Positions 10,087 through 18,841 of a stretch of 64,000 nt of DNA are shown here, piece after piece (positions within the stretch are counted from its first letter, which is position 1; every line of letters starts with the position of its first letter). The stretch is taken from assembly GCA_937864225.1 (NCBI GenBank), contig CALMJK010000004.1, forward strand, positions 201,949 to 265,948, written 5' to 3'. This DNA is from an uncultured bacterium. Lineage in GTDB: Bacteria > Krumholzibacteriota > Krumholzibacteriia > LZORAL124-64-63. Below the pieces are notes generated by a model. That model was not told the origin of the DNA and did no database searches. It saw nothing but the letters and a program-made list of their open reading frames with translations. The translations under genes and the position numbers were made by a program.

Positions 10087-10551
10087 ATGTGGAAAAGACT
10101 CGGCTTTCTGATTTTTGTAGTCATTGGGGCGTGTGTACTTATCTGGGGTTATGGTTCATACAACAAATCGCAGAAAGCGAAGAGTTGGCCTACCGCCGAG
10201 GGTACGATCATATCATCAGATGTCGAATTGGCGCGGTCTCATGCATCAGGCCGGCGTCGTTCCAGAAGGACGTATCGCGCCGAAGTAATGTTCGAATACA
10301 ATGTCGACGGCAAGACTTATACGTCGAACAGGGTCGTAATGGAGGGATTTAGTTCAAGCAAGCGAAGTTATGCGGAGAAAGTCGTCGAAAGGTATCCGGA
10401 AGGAGAAGCGGTGACGGTTTACTATGATCCTACGGATCCAACGATGGCAGTTCTAGAGCCAGGAAAAGTGGGGGGCGCATTCATACCTTTTGTGGTTGGT
10501 GGTATGTTTGTAATAGTTGGCACCATGGGGGCAATAAGAAAGACTACCTGA
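10087..10551 (+). CDS. DUF3592 membrane protein
   Basis: A 154-residue small membrane protein with an N-terminal transmembrane helix (residues 5-25), a central beta-rich domain (WPTAEGTIISSDV..., VMFEYNVDGKTYTSNRV, YPEGEAVTVYYDP) and a second helix at the C terminus. This matches the DUF3592 family, whose function is not established. ATG 10087 is preceded by a purine-rich AGAGGATGAACC. The gene is more AT-rich than most of the window and lies next to a transposase scrap, which is compatible with acquisition by transfer. Confidence 0.75.
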   Translation: MWKRLGFLIFVVIGACVLIWGYGSYNKSQKAKSWPTAEGTIISSDVELARSHASGRRRSRRTYRAEVMFEYNVDGKTYTSNRVVMEGFSSSKRSYAEKVVERYPEGEAVTVYYDPTDPTMAVLEPGKVGGAFIPFVVGGMFVIVGTMGAIRKTT

Positions 10552-10666
10552 TATTAATTCAGGTTGTCCTTCAATCTGGCAATCGCGTTGCGGTCAATTG
10601 GGACGAAGGGCACCTGAGTCGAAGGGGGAGTGGACCTGCCTCATGGACACGATGCGGTCTTCGACG

Positions 10667-11356
10667 TCAGAAACCGAGGCCCAGGACGACGGTCGTGGTG
10701 AAGCCGTTCAGTTCGAAGCCGTTCAACGAGTAGTTGTCGCCGTTGAGGTCGATCTGCTGATCTCCGAAAGAAGGGTCGTCCCACACGTATCTCGACTCGA
10801 CTCCCATGAAGACGCTCGACGAGACATTGATGTTGAGACCAGCGCCGGCGTGGACGCCGAAGGTCGTGGTGCCGTCGAAGGTGTTGGCGTAGTCACTCAC
10901 GTTGAACTCCGAGAAGTACGCGCCCAGCCCGAACTCTCCGTAGGGACAGATCGGCCCGAGCGGCACGAAAACCTTGGCGGACACGATGACTGGAATGACG
11001 TGGAAGTCGAGGTCGCTCAGGGTTTCGAGTTCAGAAGTGAAGACCCCCTTGGACTTGAAGTAGCCGATACCCAATTCGAGGGCGAAGGAGGGCATGAAAT
11101 AGTGTCCGAACGCGATCTCGCCGGCGAAGCCGGTATCGGTATCCCCGGCGAACGTTGTCTCGACGTCGATGTTGTCGAGATCGAACTCCGCGCTGGACGA
11201 GTAGATGCCGCCCTTCAGCGCGAAGTAGCTGCCGCGCTGGCCCGCTCCCGACGCATCGGTCGTCAGGGCCGTGAGGCCGAGCATGAGTGTCGCGACCAGC
11301 GCCAAGCCGTGCCTCGCGGTTCCTCGTCCCCGGCTGTCATGAATATTCCCGTTCAT
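10667..11356 (-). CDS. Outer-membrane beta-barrel protein (OmpW/OmpA-barrel type)
   Basis: A 229-residue exported protein. An N-terminal basic stretch and hydrophobic signal sequence end near TTDASGA. The rest alternates polar and hydrophobic residues and finishes in an aromatic strand (VVLGLGF), as small eight-stranded barrels do. Recurrent barrel phrases are ALELGIGYF, YGEFGLGAYF and FGVHAGAGLNINVS. I chose ATG 11356 because GGAGGG lies about 10 bases upstream, whereas the track's upstream start lacks one. Monocistronic on the minus strand. The role could be a small-molecule pore or an envelope structural protein and cannot be narrowed. Confidence 0.75.
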   Translation of the reverse strand: MNGNIHDSRGRGTARHGLALVATLMLGLTALTTDASGAGQRGSYFALKGGIYSSSAEFDLDNIDVETTFAGDTDTGFAGEIAFGHYFMPSFALELGIGYFKSKGVFTSELETLSDLDFHVIPVIVSAKVFVPLGPICPYGEFGLGAYFSEFNVSDYANTFDGTTTFGVHAGAGLNINVSSSVFMGVESRYVWDDPSFGDQQIDLNGDNYSLNGFELNGFTTTVVLGLGF

Positions 11357-11520
11357 GGGATGATCCCTCCATTTGTCGTTTCGCGCTGCGGGCGCGGCCA
11401 TGCCTGGTCACTGTCCGCCATGATTCCCGGGCTCATACTCGGGGCACTCAGGAACATAGGCTAGCTGGCATTATCGCCGGCCGCCATGCTCCTGGTGGAG
11501 ACGGCTGTCGGCAGCGGCAC

Positions 11521-12726
11521 CTACCCCTCTTCGCCCAAGCCGTTCTCGCGGAGTGCGGACTGCGTTTTGGCCTCGGGCGCGGCCAGGAGGTGCCGGGGCA
11601 GGAACGCCCAGCCGGCGATGAGCGTGGGGATCACCGCGCTGGCGATGACGACCGCCACGAGGAAGGAATACTGGCTCTGAGTCACGATTCCATGAGACAG
11701 ACCGTAGAGGGACGATATCGTGCCGAAGGTCAGGCCGGTGGACATCATGAGAGTGTAGTACCAGCGCTCGTCCCGCCGCCGGCGGAAGGCGCGGATAACG
11801 GGATAGAGCCCGAAGATCTTCGAGAGCACCTTGCCCCCCAAGAGCATCACGAAAACCAGCGGCGCGGACGCCAGGGACGGCATGGAAACGAAGGTTCCGG
11901 CGCGGATGAAGTAGAACGGCGTCAAAAATCCGACCGTCAGAGTCCGTAGCCGTCGGACCCAGAGAATGTCGCCGCTGGAGAATTCAGCGAGCACCATCCC
12001 GACCAGGTAGGCGGGCAGCACGGCCTCGCTGCCCGACCAGAACGCCAGAGCGCCCAGGCCGAACAGCACGAGGATCACCCACTTGGTCCGGATCGCCGCC
12101 GTGCGGTGGGCGTACGCGCGGGTCAGCCAGCGGCTGCTCAGCGGCAGGCCCGCCAGCACGAGGGTCGTGACGCCAATGAAGATGACCGTCTTGTAGGTGA
12201 AGGGCGCGAACAACAATCCCAGGGCAATGACCGTGCCCAGGTCGTTGATGAAACACGCGCCGAGGATGCCCTTGCCGAACTCGGTCTTGTTGAGCCCGGT
12301 CTCCAGCATGACCGCGTAGACGACCGCCATCGACGTCGTCGAGAGCGCCACGCCGCAGAGCAGACTGGCCTGGCTGTTCCAATGCAGGACGTAGCCAGCG
12401 ATTGCCGCACAGCCTAGGAAGGGGGCGAGGAAGCCGACCAGCCCGACGAAAGTCACCTCCTTGAGCTTCGTCCGCAGCGCCTCGGGCTCCAGTTCGGCGC
12501 CGGCCAAGAACGTGAGCAGGACGGCTCCCGCCGAGGCCAGAAAGCGCAGCCATTCTTGGTCCGCCCCCAGGTCCTCCATTCTGCCCAGGGCGGAGGCTCC
12601 CGCCGCCACGGCGACGCCGACGCAGATTTCGACCAGAGCAATGGAGACCCGCAGGTGATAGGCGAGCATGGCGGACACAACGGCCAGACCCAGCCAGATC
12701 GCGGCGATGCAGAAGATGTGTTCCAC
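11521..12726 (-). CDS. CPA2-type cation:proton antiporter (Kef/Na+-H+ exchanger family)
   Basis: A polytopic protein with about 11-12 hydrophobic helices typical of monovalent cation:proton antiporters, including LVEICVGVAVAAG early and FINDLGTVIALG in the helix that carries the conserved ion-binding Asn-Asp pair. There is no C-terminal TrkA-N domain, so it is shorter than KefB/KefC. The track begins at 12804, but that extension reads through an intrinsic-terminator-like hairpin. GTG 12726 has GGGAG at good spacing and gives a protein starting MEHIFCIAAIWLG, directly at helix 1. It probably contributes to pH or K+/Na+ homeostasis. Start remains an inference. Confidence 0.78.
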   Translation of the reverse strand: MEHIFCIAAIWLGLAVVSAMLAYHLRVSIALVEICVGVAVAAGASALGRMEDLGADQEWLRFLASAGAVLLTFLAGAELEPEALRTKLKEVTFVGLVGFLAPFLGCAAIAGYVLHWNSQASLLCGVALSTTSMAVVYAVMLETGLNKTEFGKGILGACFINDLGTVIALGLLFAPFTYKTVIFIGVTTLVLAGLPLSSRWLTRAYAHRTAAIRTKWVILVLFGLGALAFWSGSEAVLPAYLVGMVLAEFSSGDILWVRRLRTLTVGFLTPFYFIRAGTFVSMPSLASAPLVFVMLLGGKVLSKIFGLYPVIRAFRRRRDERWYYTLMMSTGLTFGTISSLYGLSHGIVTQSQYSFLVAVVIASAVIPTLIAGWAFLPRHLLAAPEAKTQSALRENGLGEEG

Positions 12727-13073
12727 TTCAATCTCCCGTGACGGGACCGAGACCATCCGCTCGGCCATGGCGCGGGCAAAGAAAAACCCGCCTGCGGCGG
12801 GCAACGGTCACTTCACGACGACCCCGCCGCCGCGGAAACCCGCGCGGCAGGAGTCATCAGCCCTGGTCTTGGGCGGTTGGCGGGGGACTCCATCCCCTGA
12901 GTTGCAGAGACTCTAACACCGCCCCGGGCAAAAGACAACTTCGCCCGACGCTCGCGCACGGTCGTGGCGCGGGACAGGAGCCTGCCTGAAACGCGCGGCC
13001 CGTGCTATAGTCGGCCTCGTCGCGATCCATCCGCCCGTGGCGGGGAGCCGGCGGACGAAAAGAGGTGCGCGCC
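12727..13073. other. Divergent intergenic region, antiporter/nitroreductase
   Basis: About 350 bases between oppositely oriented genes. It holds a terminator-like hairpin at its left edge and a TATAGT hexamer near 13006 that could be the nitroreductase -10, although no convincing -35 pairs with it. Nothing else is recognised. Confidence 0.5.
12782..12801 (-). terminator. Terminator-like hairpin upstream of antiporter
   Basis: On the minus strand CCCGCC-GCA-GGCGGG is followed by five T residues, the standard form of an intrinsic terminator. There is no minus-strand gene immediately upstream, so it may attenuate antiporter transcription or be a leftover of a lost gene. Confidence 0.5.
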
Positions 13074-13577
13074 ATGGATTTTTGCGAGTTGGTCAAGGCA
13101 CGGTACAGTTGCCGCGCGTACAAACCGGATCCGGTGGACGGGGAGCTCGTGCGGCGCTGCCTCGAGGCGGCGCGTCTGGCGCCGACGGCCAGCAACGCGC
13201 AGGCGTTCCGGCTGCATGTGATGCCGACGGCGGGGCGGACCGACGACCTGCTGCGGCTCTACCACCGCGCGTGGTTCGGGCAGGCGCCGCTGGTGATCGG
13301 AATCGTCGGGCTCACGTCGAGCAACTGGGTGCGGCACGACGGCCGCAACTATTACGGCGTGGACTGCGCGATCGTGATGGACCACCTCATCCTGCAGGCG
13401 GCGGACCTGGGGCTGGGCACGTGCTGGGTGGCGGCGTTCGACGCCGCCGTCGCGCGCCAGTTGCTGCGGCTCGCCCCGGACGAGGAGCCCGTCGCGTTCA
13501 CGCCTCTGGGGTGGCCCGGGGACGCGCCACGGCCCAAGCAGCGCAAGAGTCTCGACGAACTCGTGGTGCGCCCGTAG
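13074..13577 (+). CDS. Nitroreductase-family FMN oxidoreductase
   Basis: A 167-residue protein of the nitroreductase fold. It opens with the FMN-phosphate-binding element RYSCRAYKPDPV, continues with LAPTASNAQAF (second FMN contact) and ends with LGLGTCWVAAFD, the usual C-terminal cofactor region. It is near the short end for the family. ATG 13074 is preceded by AAGAGGTG, making it a better start than the GTG nine bases earlier. Such enzymes reduce nitro compounds, quinones or flavins with NAD(P)H. The physiological substrate is not predictable here. It stands alone on the plus strand. Confidence 0.85.
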   Translation: MDFCELVKARYSCRAYKPDPVDGELVRRCLEAARLAPTASNAQAFRLHVMPTAGRTDDLLRLYHRAWFGQAPLVIGIVGLTSSNWVRHDGRNYYGVDCAIVMDHLILQAADLGLGTCWVAAFDAAVARQLLRLAPDEEPVAFTPLGWPGDAPRPKQRKSLDELVVRP

Positions 13578-13695
13578 GGCGTTGACGCCCCGGCGCCCAC
13601 GGCGGACAATGCCCGCGGGCCGCCGCGGCGGCTCGCCGCGCGCGGTCGTTCGGCTCCGAGAATTTCACAACCCCCTGGCGAGGAGGCATCGTCCC

Positions 13696-14316
13696 ATGTC
13701 GCAAACGCTGAGGCGAGCGGCGGCGGCCGCTCTCCTGCTGTCCGTGGCCGCGCTGCTGAGCGGGTGCGGCGGCGGCAAGGTGGTCACGCGCGTCGACACC
13801 GGCGAACAGATCGATCTGTCGGGCAACTGGAACGACTTGGACAGCCAGAAAGCGGCGGCCGACCTCGTGCAGCAGTCCACGAGCGGCACGCCGTGGATCG
13901 AGGATTGGCTCGCGAGCCAGGGACGCAAACCAACGATCATCGTGGGTGAGCTGCGCAACAAGTCGGCCGAGCACATCCCGGTCAAGACGCTCGTCGCCGA
14001 CCTGGAGAAGATGTTCATCAACTCCGGCAAGGTGAAGGTCGTGGCGTCGGCCGAGGAGCGCGAAGGCGTGCGCGAGGAACGCGCGGACCAGCAGGAGTAC
14101 GCGTCGGTCGAGACGATGAAGCGCTGGGGCCTGGAGCGCGGGGCGGATTTCATGCTGCTGGGCGAGGTCAACGCGCTCATCGATCGCGAGGAGGGCGACG
14201 AAGTCAAGTTCTACCAGGTCGACAGCTATTTCGTGAACCTCGAGGACAACACCAAGGTCTGGGTCGGCCAGACGAGGATCAAGAAATTCGTCGGCCGCGG
14301 GGCCTATCGGCCGTAG
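13696..14316 (+). CDS. lpoB: LpoB-like penicillin-binding-protein activator lipoprotein
   Basis: A 206-residue lipoprotein with a signal peptide and lipobox LLSGC, then a compact domain with PTIIVGELRNKSAEHIPV, KVKVVASAEERE and GADFMLLGEVNAL, the pattern of the LpoB/CsgG-like fold. In enterobacteria LpoB activates the peptidoglycan synthase PBP1b from the outer membrane. Distant homologues occur widely and may have other partners. ATG 13696 has GAGGAGG about 9 bases upstream. The next gene, another lipoprotein, begins only 7 bases after its stop, so the two are almost certainly one operon. Confidence 0.75.
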   Translation: MSQTLRRAAAAALLLSVAALLSGCGGGKVVTRVDTGEQIDLSGNWNDLDSQKAAADLVQQSTSGTPWIEDWLASQGRKPTIIVGELRNKSAEHIPVKTLVADLEKMFINSGKVKVVASAEEREGVREERADQQEYASVETMKRWGLERGADFMLLGEVNALIDREEGDEVKFYQVDSYFVNLEDNTKVWVGQTRIKKFVGRGAYRP

Positions 14317-14323
14317 GGCGGAC

Positions 14324-15817
14324 ATGACGGCGCCTCTCGCTGGAGCGGGGCGGTCCCGATGGAACTTCCCCGCGACGCGTCGCGCGACGCTGGCCCTGGC
14401 CGGCTGGGTCGCGGCCGCCGCGCTGTCCGGCTGCGCCACCTACACCGCCCGCTACGCGACGCTGCGCGATGACCTGGCCAGCGGCGATTTCGACCGGGCG
14501 CTCGCCACGCTCGAAAAGAACGCGTCCGATCGCGACCGGCTGCTCAACCTGCTCGAACGCGGCGCCTTCCTGCACTATGCCGACCGCTGGTCGGAGAGCA
14601 ACGCGGCTTTCCAAGCGGCCGAGGAAGTGGCGGCCGACCTCTACACGAAGAGCATCTCGCAAGGGGCGCTCTCCCTGCTGACCAGCGACGAGTCGATCGA
14701 CTACCGCGGCGAAGCGTTCGAGCTGGCGATGGTCCCCTACTATCGCGCGCTCAATTACATCTATCTGGGCGAGCGCGCAGAGGCCGTGGTCGAGGCGCGC
14801 AAGGCCAGCCTGCTGCTGCGGCAGCACGCGGAGCACGACCTCGGCGCCCTGGGCGCTCTCGACCCGGAGCGCGACACCTCGCCCGACGAGATCCTCAAGA
14901 ACGACGCCTTCCTGCACTACTTCGCCGCGCTCGTGTACGAATGGGGCGGTGACGTCAACGACGCCTTCATCGCTTTCCGCCACGCGGCCGACGCCTATCA
15001 CGACGCCGCGGGCGCGCTGGCGTTGAGCACGCCGCCCTGGCTGTCCGACGACCTGCGCCGCACCGGCGCGGCGCTCGGGTTCGCGGACGAACTGGCGCGC
15101 CTGCCCGCGGCCTTCCCGGCGGTCTTCGCGACGGACGCCGACTCGGTCGCCGGAGGCGCCTTTGCCGCCCCGGGCGCGGGACGCGGCGAGGTCGTGCTGC
15201 TCTTGGAGCTGGGCTTCGTGCCGCAAAAGCATCAGAACGAGCTGAACGTGCCGGTCCTCAAGACCGACCGGCGCGACGACCGGATCGTCTGGGCGCGCGA
15301 TCTGCGCGGCCGCCTGCGGCCAGGCTGGAGCGCCGGCGAGCAGAAGATCGAGTACTGGCTGCGGGTGGCGGTGCCCGAGCTCGTCAGCAGCCGTCCCTCG
15401 CTGAGGGGCGCGCGCGTGACCGCGGTGGACGCTGGCGTGCACGCCAACGCCTTGCCGATCGAGGACCTCGAGGGGCGCGCGCTGGCGGCGTTCAAGGCCC
15501 GGGAGGGCACGATCTGGCTCAAGACCATCGCGCGGGGCCTGGCCAAATACGGCGTCAAACAAGCGGCCGACCAGAAGGGATGGCTCGCGGGCGCGATGGC
15601 CAACGTCCTGGGCGCGGCGACCGAGAAGGCCGACACGCGCGCGTGGCTCACGCTGCCCAACCGGATCTGCATGGCGCGGCTGCGGCTGCCGCCCGGCCGG
15701 CACGACCTGAGAGTGGCGTTGCTGGATGACCGGGGGTTGGTCCTTCGCGAGGAGACGATCGCGGGCGTGGCGGTCAAGAGCGGCGACCGCGTCTTCCTCA
15801 GTAGGCGGGTGTTCTGA
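14324..15817 (+). CDS. COG3014-like TPR lipoprotein
   Basis: A 497-residue lipoprotein (lipobox ALSGC near residue 36) whose first half is helical and TPR-like (FDRALATLEKNASDRDRLLNLLERG...). It continues with a conserved YYRALNYIYLGERAEAVVEARKA block and a C-terminal beta-rich region. This resembles the COG3014 family, whose members are commonly found beside an lpoB-like gene, as here. Function is not established. A role in envelope or peptidoglycan assembly with the preceding LpoB-like protein is inferred from the 7-base spacing. Confidence 0.65.
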   Translation: MTAPLAGAGRSRWNFPATRRATLALAGWVAAAALSGCATYTARYATLRDDLASGDFDRALATLEKNASDRDRLLNLLERGAFLHYADRWSESNAAFQAAEEVAADLYTKSISQGALSLLTSDESIDYRGEAFELAMVPYYRALNYIYLGERAEAVVEARKASLLLRQHAEHDLGALGALDPERDTSPDEILKNDAFLHYFAALVYEWGGDVNDAFIAFRHAADAYHDAAGALALSTPPWLSDDLRRTGAALGFADELARLPAAFPAVFATDADSVAGGAFAAPGAGRGEVVLLLELGFVPQKHQNELNVPVLKTDRRDDRIVWARDLRGRLRPGWSAGEQKIEYWLRVAVPELVSSRPSLRGARVTAVDAGVHANALPIEDLEGRALAAFKAREGTIWLKTIARGLAKYGVKQAADQKGWLAGAMANVLGAATEKADTRAWLTLPNRICMARLRLPPGRHDLRVALLDDRGLVLREETIAGVAVKSGDRVFLSRRVF

Positions 15818-15820
15818 GCC

Positions 15821-17170
15821 TCAGGGCAGGCGCAGCGCCGCAGCGCCGCGCGCATCGCCCGAGGCCGAGCGCCGCGCGTCGAACAACGCCGCGGCAAGGG
15901 CGCGCCTTTGCGACCGGCTGGGCGCGAAGCTGCCGGCCCAGCCGTCGAGCTCCGTCTCGTCCGGCCTCCTCGCCAGCACGTCGCGGTAGAGAGCGCGCAA
16001 GAATGCGCGGTCGTCGCCGCCCGCCTGGCGATAATAGGCGTCCGCGCCCCAGGCCTCGATGCGGCCGCGCCACGGCTCATCCGGTGTGACGAAACGCTCG
16101 GTGGGCGGCGCGGCCAGCTCAGGGGCGCGCACCCTGAGCTCCTGGCTGGTCAAAAATTGCCAGGCGATGCGTTCGCGCAGCCGCGTCGCCACGGCGCGCG
16201 ACCAGGCGGCGACCTCGGCGTCGGTGGGCGTGCGACCGGTCGTCGCGCCAAAGAAGCCCCGCACGAGAGACGGGATGTTCGTGGTGTCCGCGGCGGCGCC
16301 GGGCGCGGCCAGCATGGCGGCCAGACGGTGGCGCGCGCAGCGCGGCCCGACGCGGCCATGCTCGAGGGTCTCGACGGGGCCCAACTGCATGAGGGCCGTC
16401 GCGGCCAGGCCCATCGCGAGCGCCACCGCCGGCAGCGAAGGTCGTCGCGCCCAGACGCGGGCCCAGGCGACCATCGCGACGAGGCAGGCGAGCATGAGCG
16501 GTCCGTTCGGCCAGTGCGCCAGCGCGCAGAGGCAGGCCACGCCGGCCACCGCACCGGCTCCGCGGGCCCCGTTTCGCCGGAGCAGCGGCCAGGGCAGCGC
16601 CAGCAGCACGAGCATCTGCAGCGCGGCCCACAGCGGGTAGCCCGCGAGCGACCACGCGACGGCGCCAGGCGCGGGCCGGCGCCCCTGGCTCGCGCCCCAC
16701 GCGATCGCGCCCACGATCATGAGGGCCGTGGGGACTGCGAGCGCCCGCAGCGCAGGTCTCAGCCGCGCGCGGGCGCAGCCGAGCGTGTCGCCGCGGGCCC
16801 TGGCGCGCAGGACGAGCGCTACGACCAGCGCCGCCAGCGCCGCCAGCAGGGCGGCATCGGCGCGCGAGGGACGATCCGCGCCCGACCAGCTCCACAACCC
16901 GGCCAACAAAAGCGGCCAGGCCAGGAGCGCCGCTCCCGCCCGCTGTGGCTGCGCCGGGCCGCGGCGCCGGTGGCGCAGGAAGAGGGCGCCCGCCGTCAAC
17001 GCGAGGACGGCCGGCGCGGTCGCCCAGAAGGCCGGCGGCACGCCGCCCGCCGGTGCGATGGGGAGCGCGTGGAGCCGGGCCTGGGGGGGCAGGTTCAGCG
17101 CCGCGGCGGCCAAGATGGCCGCGAGGTTCAACATGAGAAAGGCGGCGAGCACGTCAAAACACCCCGACAT
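15821..17170 (-). CDS. Polytopic membrane protein with C-terminal DUF4214-like repeats
   Basis: A ~449-residue protein with eight or nine hydrophobic helices in the first 290 residues. Its soluble C-terminal part contains two segments resembling DUF4214 units, VRGFFGATTGRTPTDAEVAAWS and FLRALYRDVLARRPDETELDGW. DUF4214 units usually sit in secreted or S-layer proteins, so their fusion to a membrane domain is uncommon. The track begins at ATG 17218, which lies exactly inside a 20-bp palindrome. ATG 17170 (MSGCFDVLAAF) gives a more natural membrane start. It converges with the COG3014-like gene, 3 bases apart. No function is proposed. Confidence 0.55.
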   Translation of the reverse strand: MSGCFDVLAAFLMLNLAAILAAAALNLPPQARLHALPIAPAGGVPPAFWATAPAVLALTAGALFLRHRRRGPAQPQRAGAALLAWPLLLAGLWSWSGADRPSRADAALLAALAALVVALVLRARARGDTLGCARARLRPALRALAVPTALMIVGAIAWGASQGRRPAPGAVAWSLAGYPLWAALQMLVLLALPWPLLRRNGARGAGAVAGVACLCALAHWPNGPLMLACLVAMVAWARVWARRPSLPAVALAMGLAATALMQLGPVETLEHGRVGPRCARHRLAAMLAAPGAAADTTNIPSLVRGFFGATTGRTPTDAEVAAWSRAVATRLRERIAWQFLTSQELRVRAPELAAPPTERFVTPDEPWRGRIEAWGADAYYRQAGGDDRAFLRALYRDVLARRPDETELDGWAGSFAPSRSQRRALAAALFDARRSASGDARGAAALRLP

Positions 17171-17198
17171 GCGCGACTGTACGATCGATTGATTTATT

Positions 17199-17218
17199 AT
17201 GTGCAGCCGGCTGCACAT
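17199..17218. promoter_or_regulatory. Perfect 20-bp palindrome, candidate operator
   Basis: ATGTGCAGCCGGCTGCACAT equals its own reverse complement with no spacer. It lies in the short gap between the amidohydrolase stop and the preferred start of the membrane protein gene, where a dimeric repressor could act. The absence of a loop argues against a terminator. Confidence 0.5.
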
Positions 17219-17257
17219 GAAAAGTCAAGCAATGGGGCGACTAGGCCTCAGAGCGGG

Positions 17258-18688
17258 CTATCCCACGTACCGCCGCGGCAGGAACTCTCCCTGTTCCGGT
17301 TCGGTCCAGCGCACGCCGGGGCGCACGACGGCCACGCCGCGGCGCAGGACCTGGCGCACGGCGCCGCGCCAGTCCGTGCCGCTCCAGAGGCGGGCGAGCG
17401 GATCTCCCGGTCCGATCGGCAGGCGCGTGCCCTCGGCCGCGGGATCGAACAGGACGAGATCGGCGTCGCGGCCGGCCTCGACGCGCCCCTTGCGATGGCC
17501 GAGGCCCGCCAACTCGGCCGGGCGCTCGCAGCAGACGCGCACCCAGTGGGCCGGCGACAGGCCGCCCTTCTTCACGCCGAGCGTGTAGGCCACGATCAGT
17601 CGCTCCCCGACGCCGCCGGTGCCGTTGGGCACCATGGGGAACCCGTGCAGGCCCTCGTGGCGCTTGACGGCCAGCGGGAACTCGCAGTGGTCGCTCGCGA
17701 GCTGGTCGAGCGTCCCGTCGGCGAGCCCGGCCATCAGTGCGACTCCGTCGGCGGGAGAGCGCAGCGGCGGCGAGCAGATCGCGCGCAGGGCGTCGTCGCG
17801 CCCGCTGCGGTAGAGGGTGGCGGAGCGGAACACGTGGTGCAGGCACGTTTCCGCCGCGACAAGGCCCGCCGGCGCGTCCCTGCCTTGCCTGAACATCCGG
17901 ACGCGGTCCACGCTCTGGGCGACCGACAAGTGCACCAGCGTCATCGGGCAACGGGTGCGCGCCGCGATCTCGAGCACGGTCTCGACGGCGCGCACCTCGG
18001 TGGTCGGAGGACGCGACGCGGGGAACCATTCGGGGCCGGTGCGTCCGGTATGGATGTGCTGCGCCTCCGCTTGCGCGATCGCCTCGCCGTCCTCGGCGTG
18101 CACGAGCAGCCGGCCGCCGGCGTCGCGCACCGCGGCGGCCAGCGTCGCCAGCTCCGTGGGCGCGAGCATGAGACGGCCCTTGTAGGCCAGGAACGCCTTG
18201 AACGTGGCACAACCGTCCGCGACGAGACCCGGCAGCTCCGCCAGCCGCTCGGGGCGAGCGTCGGGCACGGTCACGTGGAGGCCGTAGTCGCAGAGGCAGT
18301 CGGCCTGCGCGGCGCGGCGCCAGCGCTCGACCGCCGCGCGCAGGCTCTCGCCCCGTTCGGGATTGGCGAAGTCGACGACGGTCGTCGTGCCGCCGAGCAG
18401 GGCGCAGGTCGAGCTCTCGCGCCAGCCCAGGCTTCGCACGCCGGGCCGCACCGGCATGCCGAAGTGTACGTGCGCGTCGACCCCGCCGGGCAGGATCCAA
18501 AGGCCCGTGGCGTCGATCGTCTCGGCCCCCTGGAAGTCGTCGAGCTCCGGCGACGAGGCGCCGGCGCCCGGCCCGTCCCGACGCAGCACCGCCGTGATCG
18601 TTGCGTCGCGCACGAACACGTCGGCGGCCAGGAGCCCTTCTCCCGTGACCACGGTGCCTTGGCGGATCCAGAGGCGGTTGACGGCCAT
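17258..18688 (-). CDS. Dihydropyrimidinase/D-hydantoinase-type amidohydrolase
   Basis: A ~476-residue cyclic-amidohydrolase. Metal-site motifs are present in order: DAHVHFG (His pair, ~residue 70), TFKAFLAYKG (the Lys that becomes carboxylated), LLVHAEDGE, TLVHLSVAQS and ASDHCEF (catalytic Asp). The length and the AEGTRLPIG C-terminal region fit dihydropyrimidinase, hydantoinase or allantoinase-like enzymes. These hydrolyse cyclic ureides to N-carbamoyl amino acids in pyrimidine or purine breakdown. ATG 18688 follows AGGG at usual spacing. The GTG two codons earlier is a less likely start. Exact substrate is not resolved. Confidence 0.82.
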   Translation of the reverse strand: MAVNRLWIRQGTVVTGEGLLAADVFVRDATITAVLRRDGPGAGASSPELDDFQGAETIDATGLWILPGGVDAHVHFGMPVRPGVRSLGWRESSTCALLGGTTTVVDFANPERGESLRAAVERWRRAAQADCLCDYGLHVTVPDARPERLAELPGLVADGCATFKAFLAYKGRLMLAPTELATLAAAVRDAGGRLLVHAEDGEAIAQAEAQHIHTGRTGPEWFPASRPPTTEVRAVETVLEIAARTRCPMTLVHLSVAQSVDRVRMFRQGRDAPAGLVAAETCLHHVFRSATLYRSGRDDALRAICSPPLRSPADGVALMAGLADGTLDQLASDHCEFPLAVKRHEGLHGFPMVPNGTGGVGERLIVAYTLGVKKGGLSPAHWVRVCCERPAELAGLGHRKGRVEAGRDADLVLFDPAAEGTRLPIGPGDPLARLWSGTDWRGAVRQVLRRGVAVVRPGVRWTEPEQGEFLPRRYVG

Positions 18689-18841
18689 GGGCACACCCTA
18701 CGGCAGCGCGGCCGCTCTTGACAAGCGGGGACGGCCACGGGGACTGTGTCGCCGCTGGCGGAATTCCGTCGTCGCCGACCGCCCTTTGCTACTATAAAGT
18801 GGCCGCAGGCCGCATCCCCACCCGGGGGGCGAGGAGAGGCG

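Noticed and set aside
15908-18721. 937-residue plus-strand ORF
   Set aside because: Antisense to the membrane protein and amidohydrolase genes. Low-complexity composition typical of GC-rich shadow frames.
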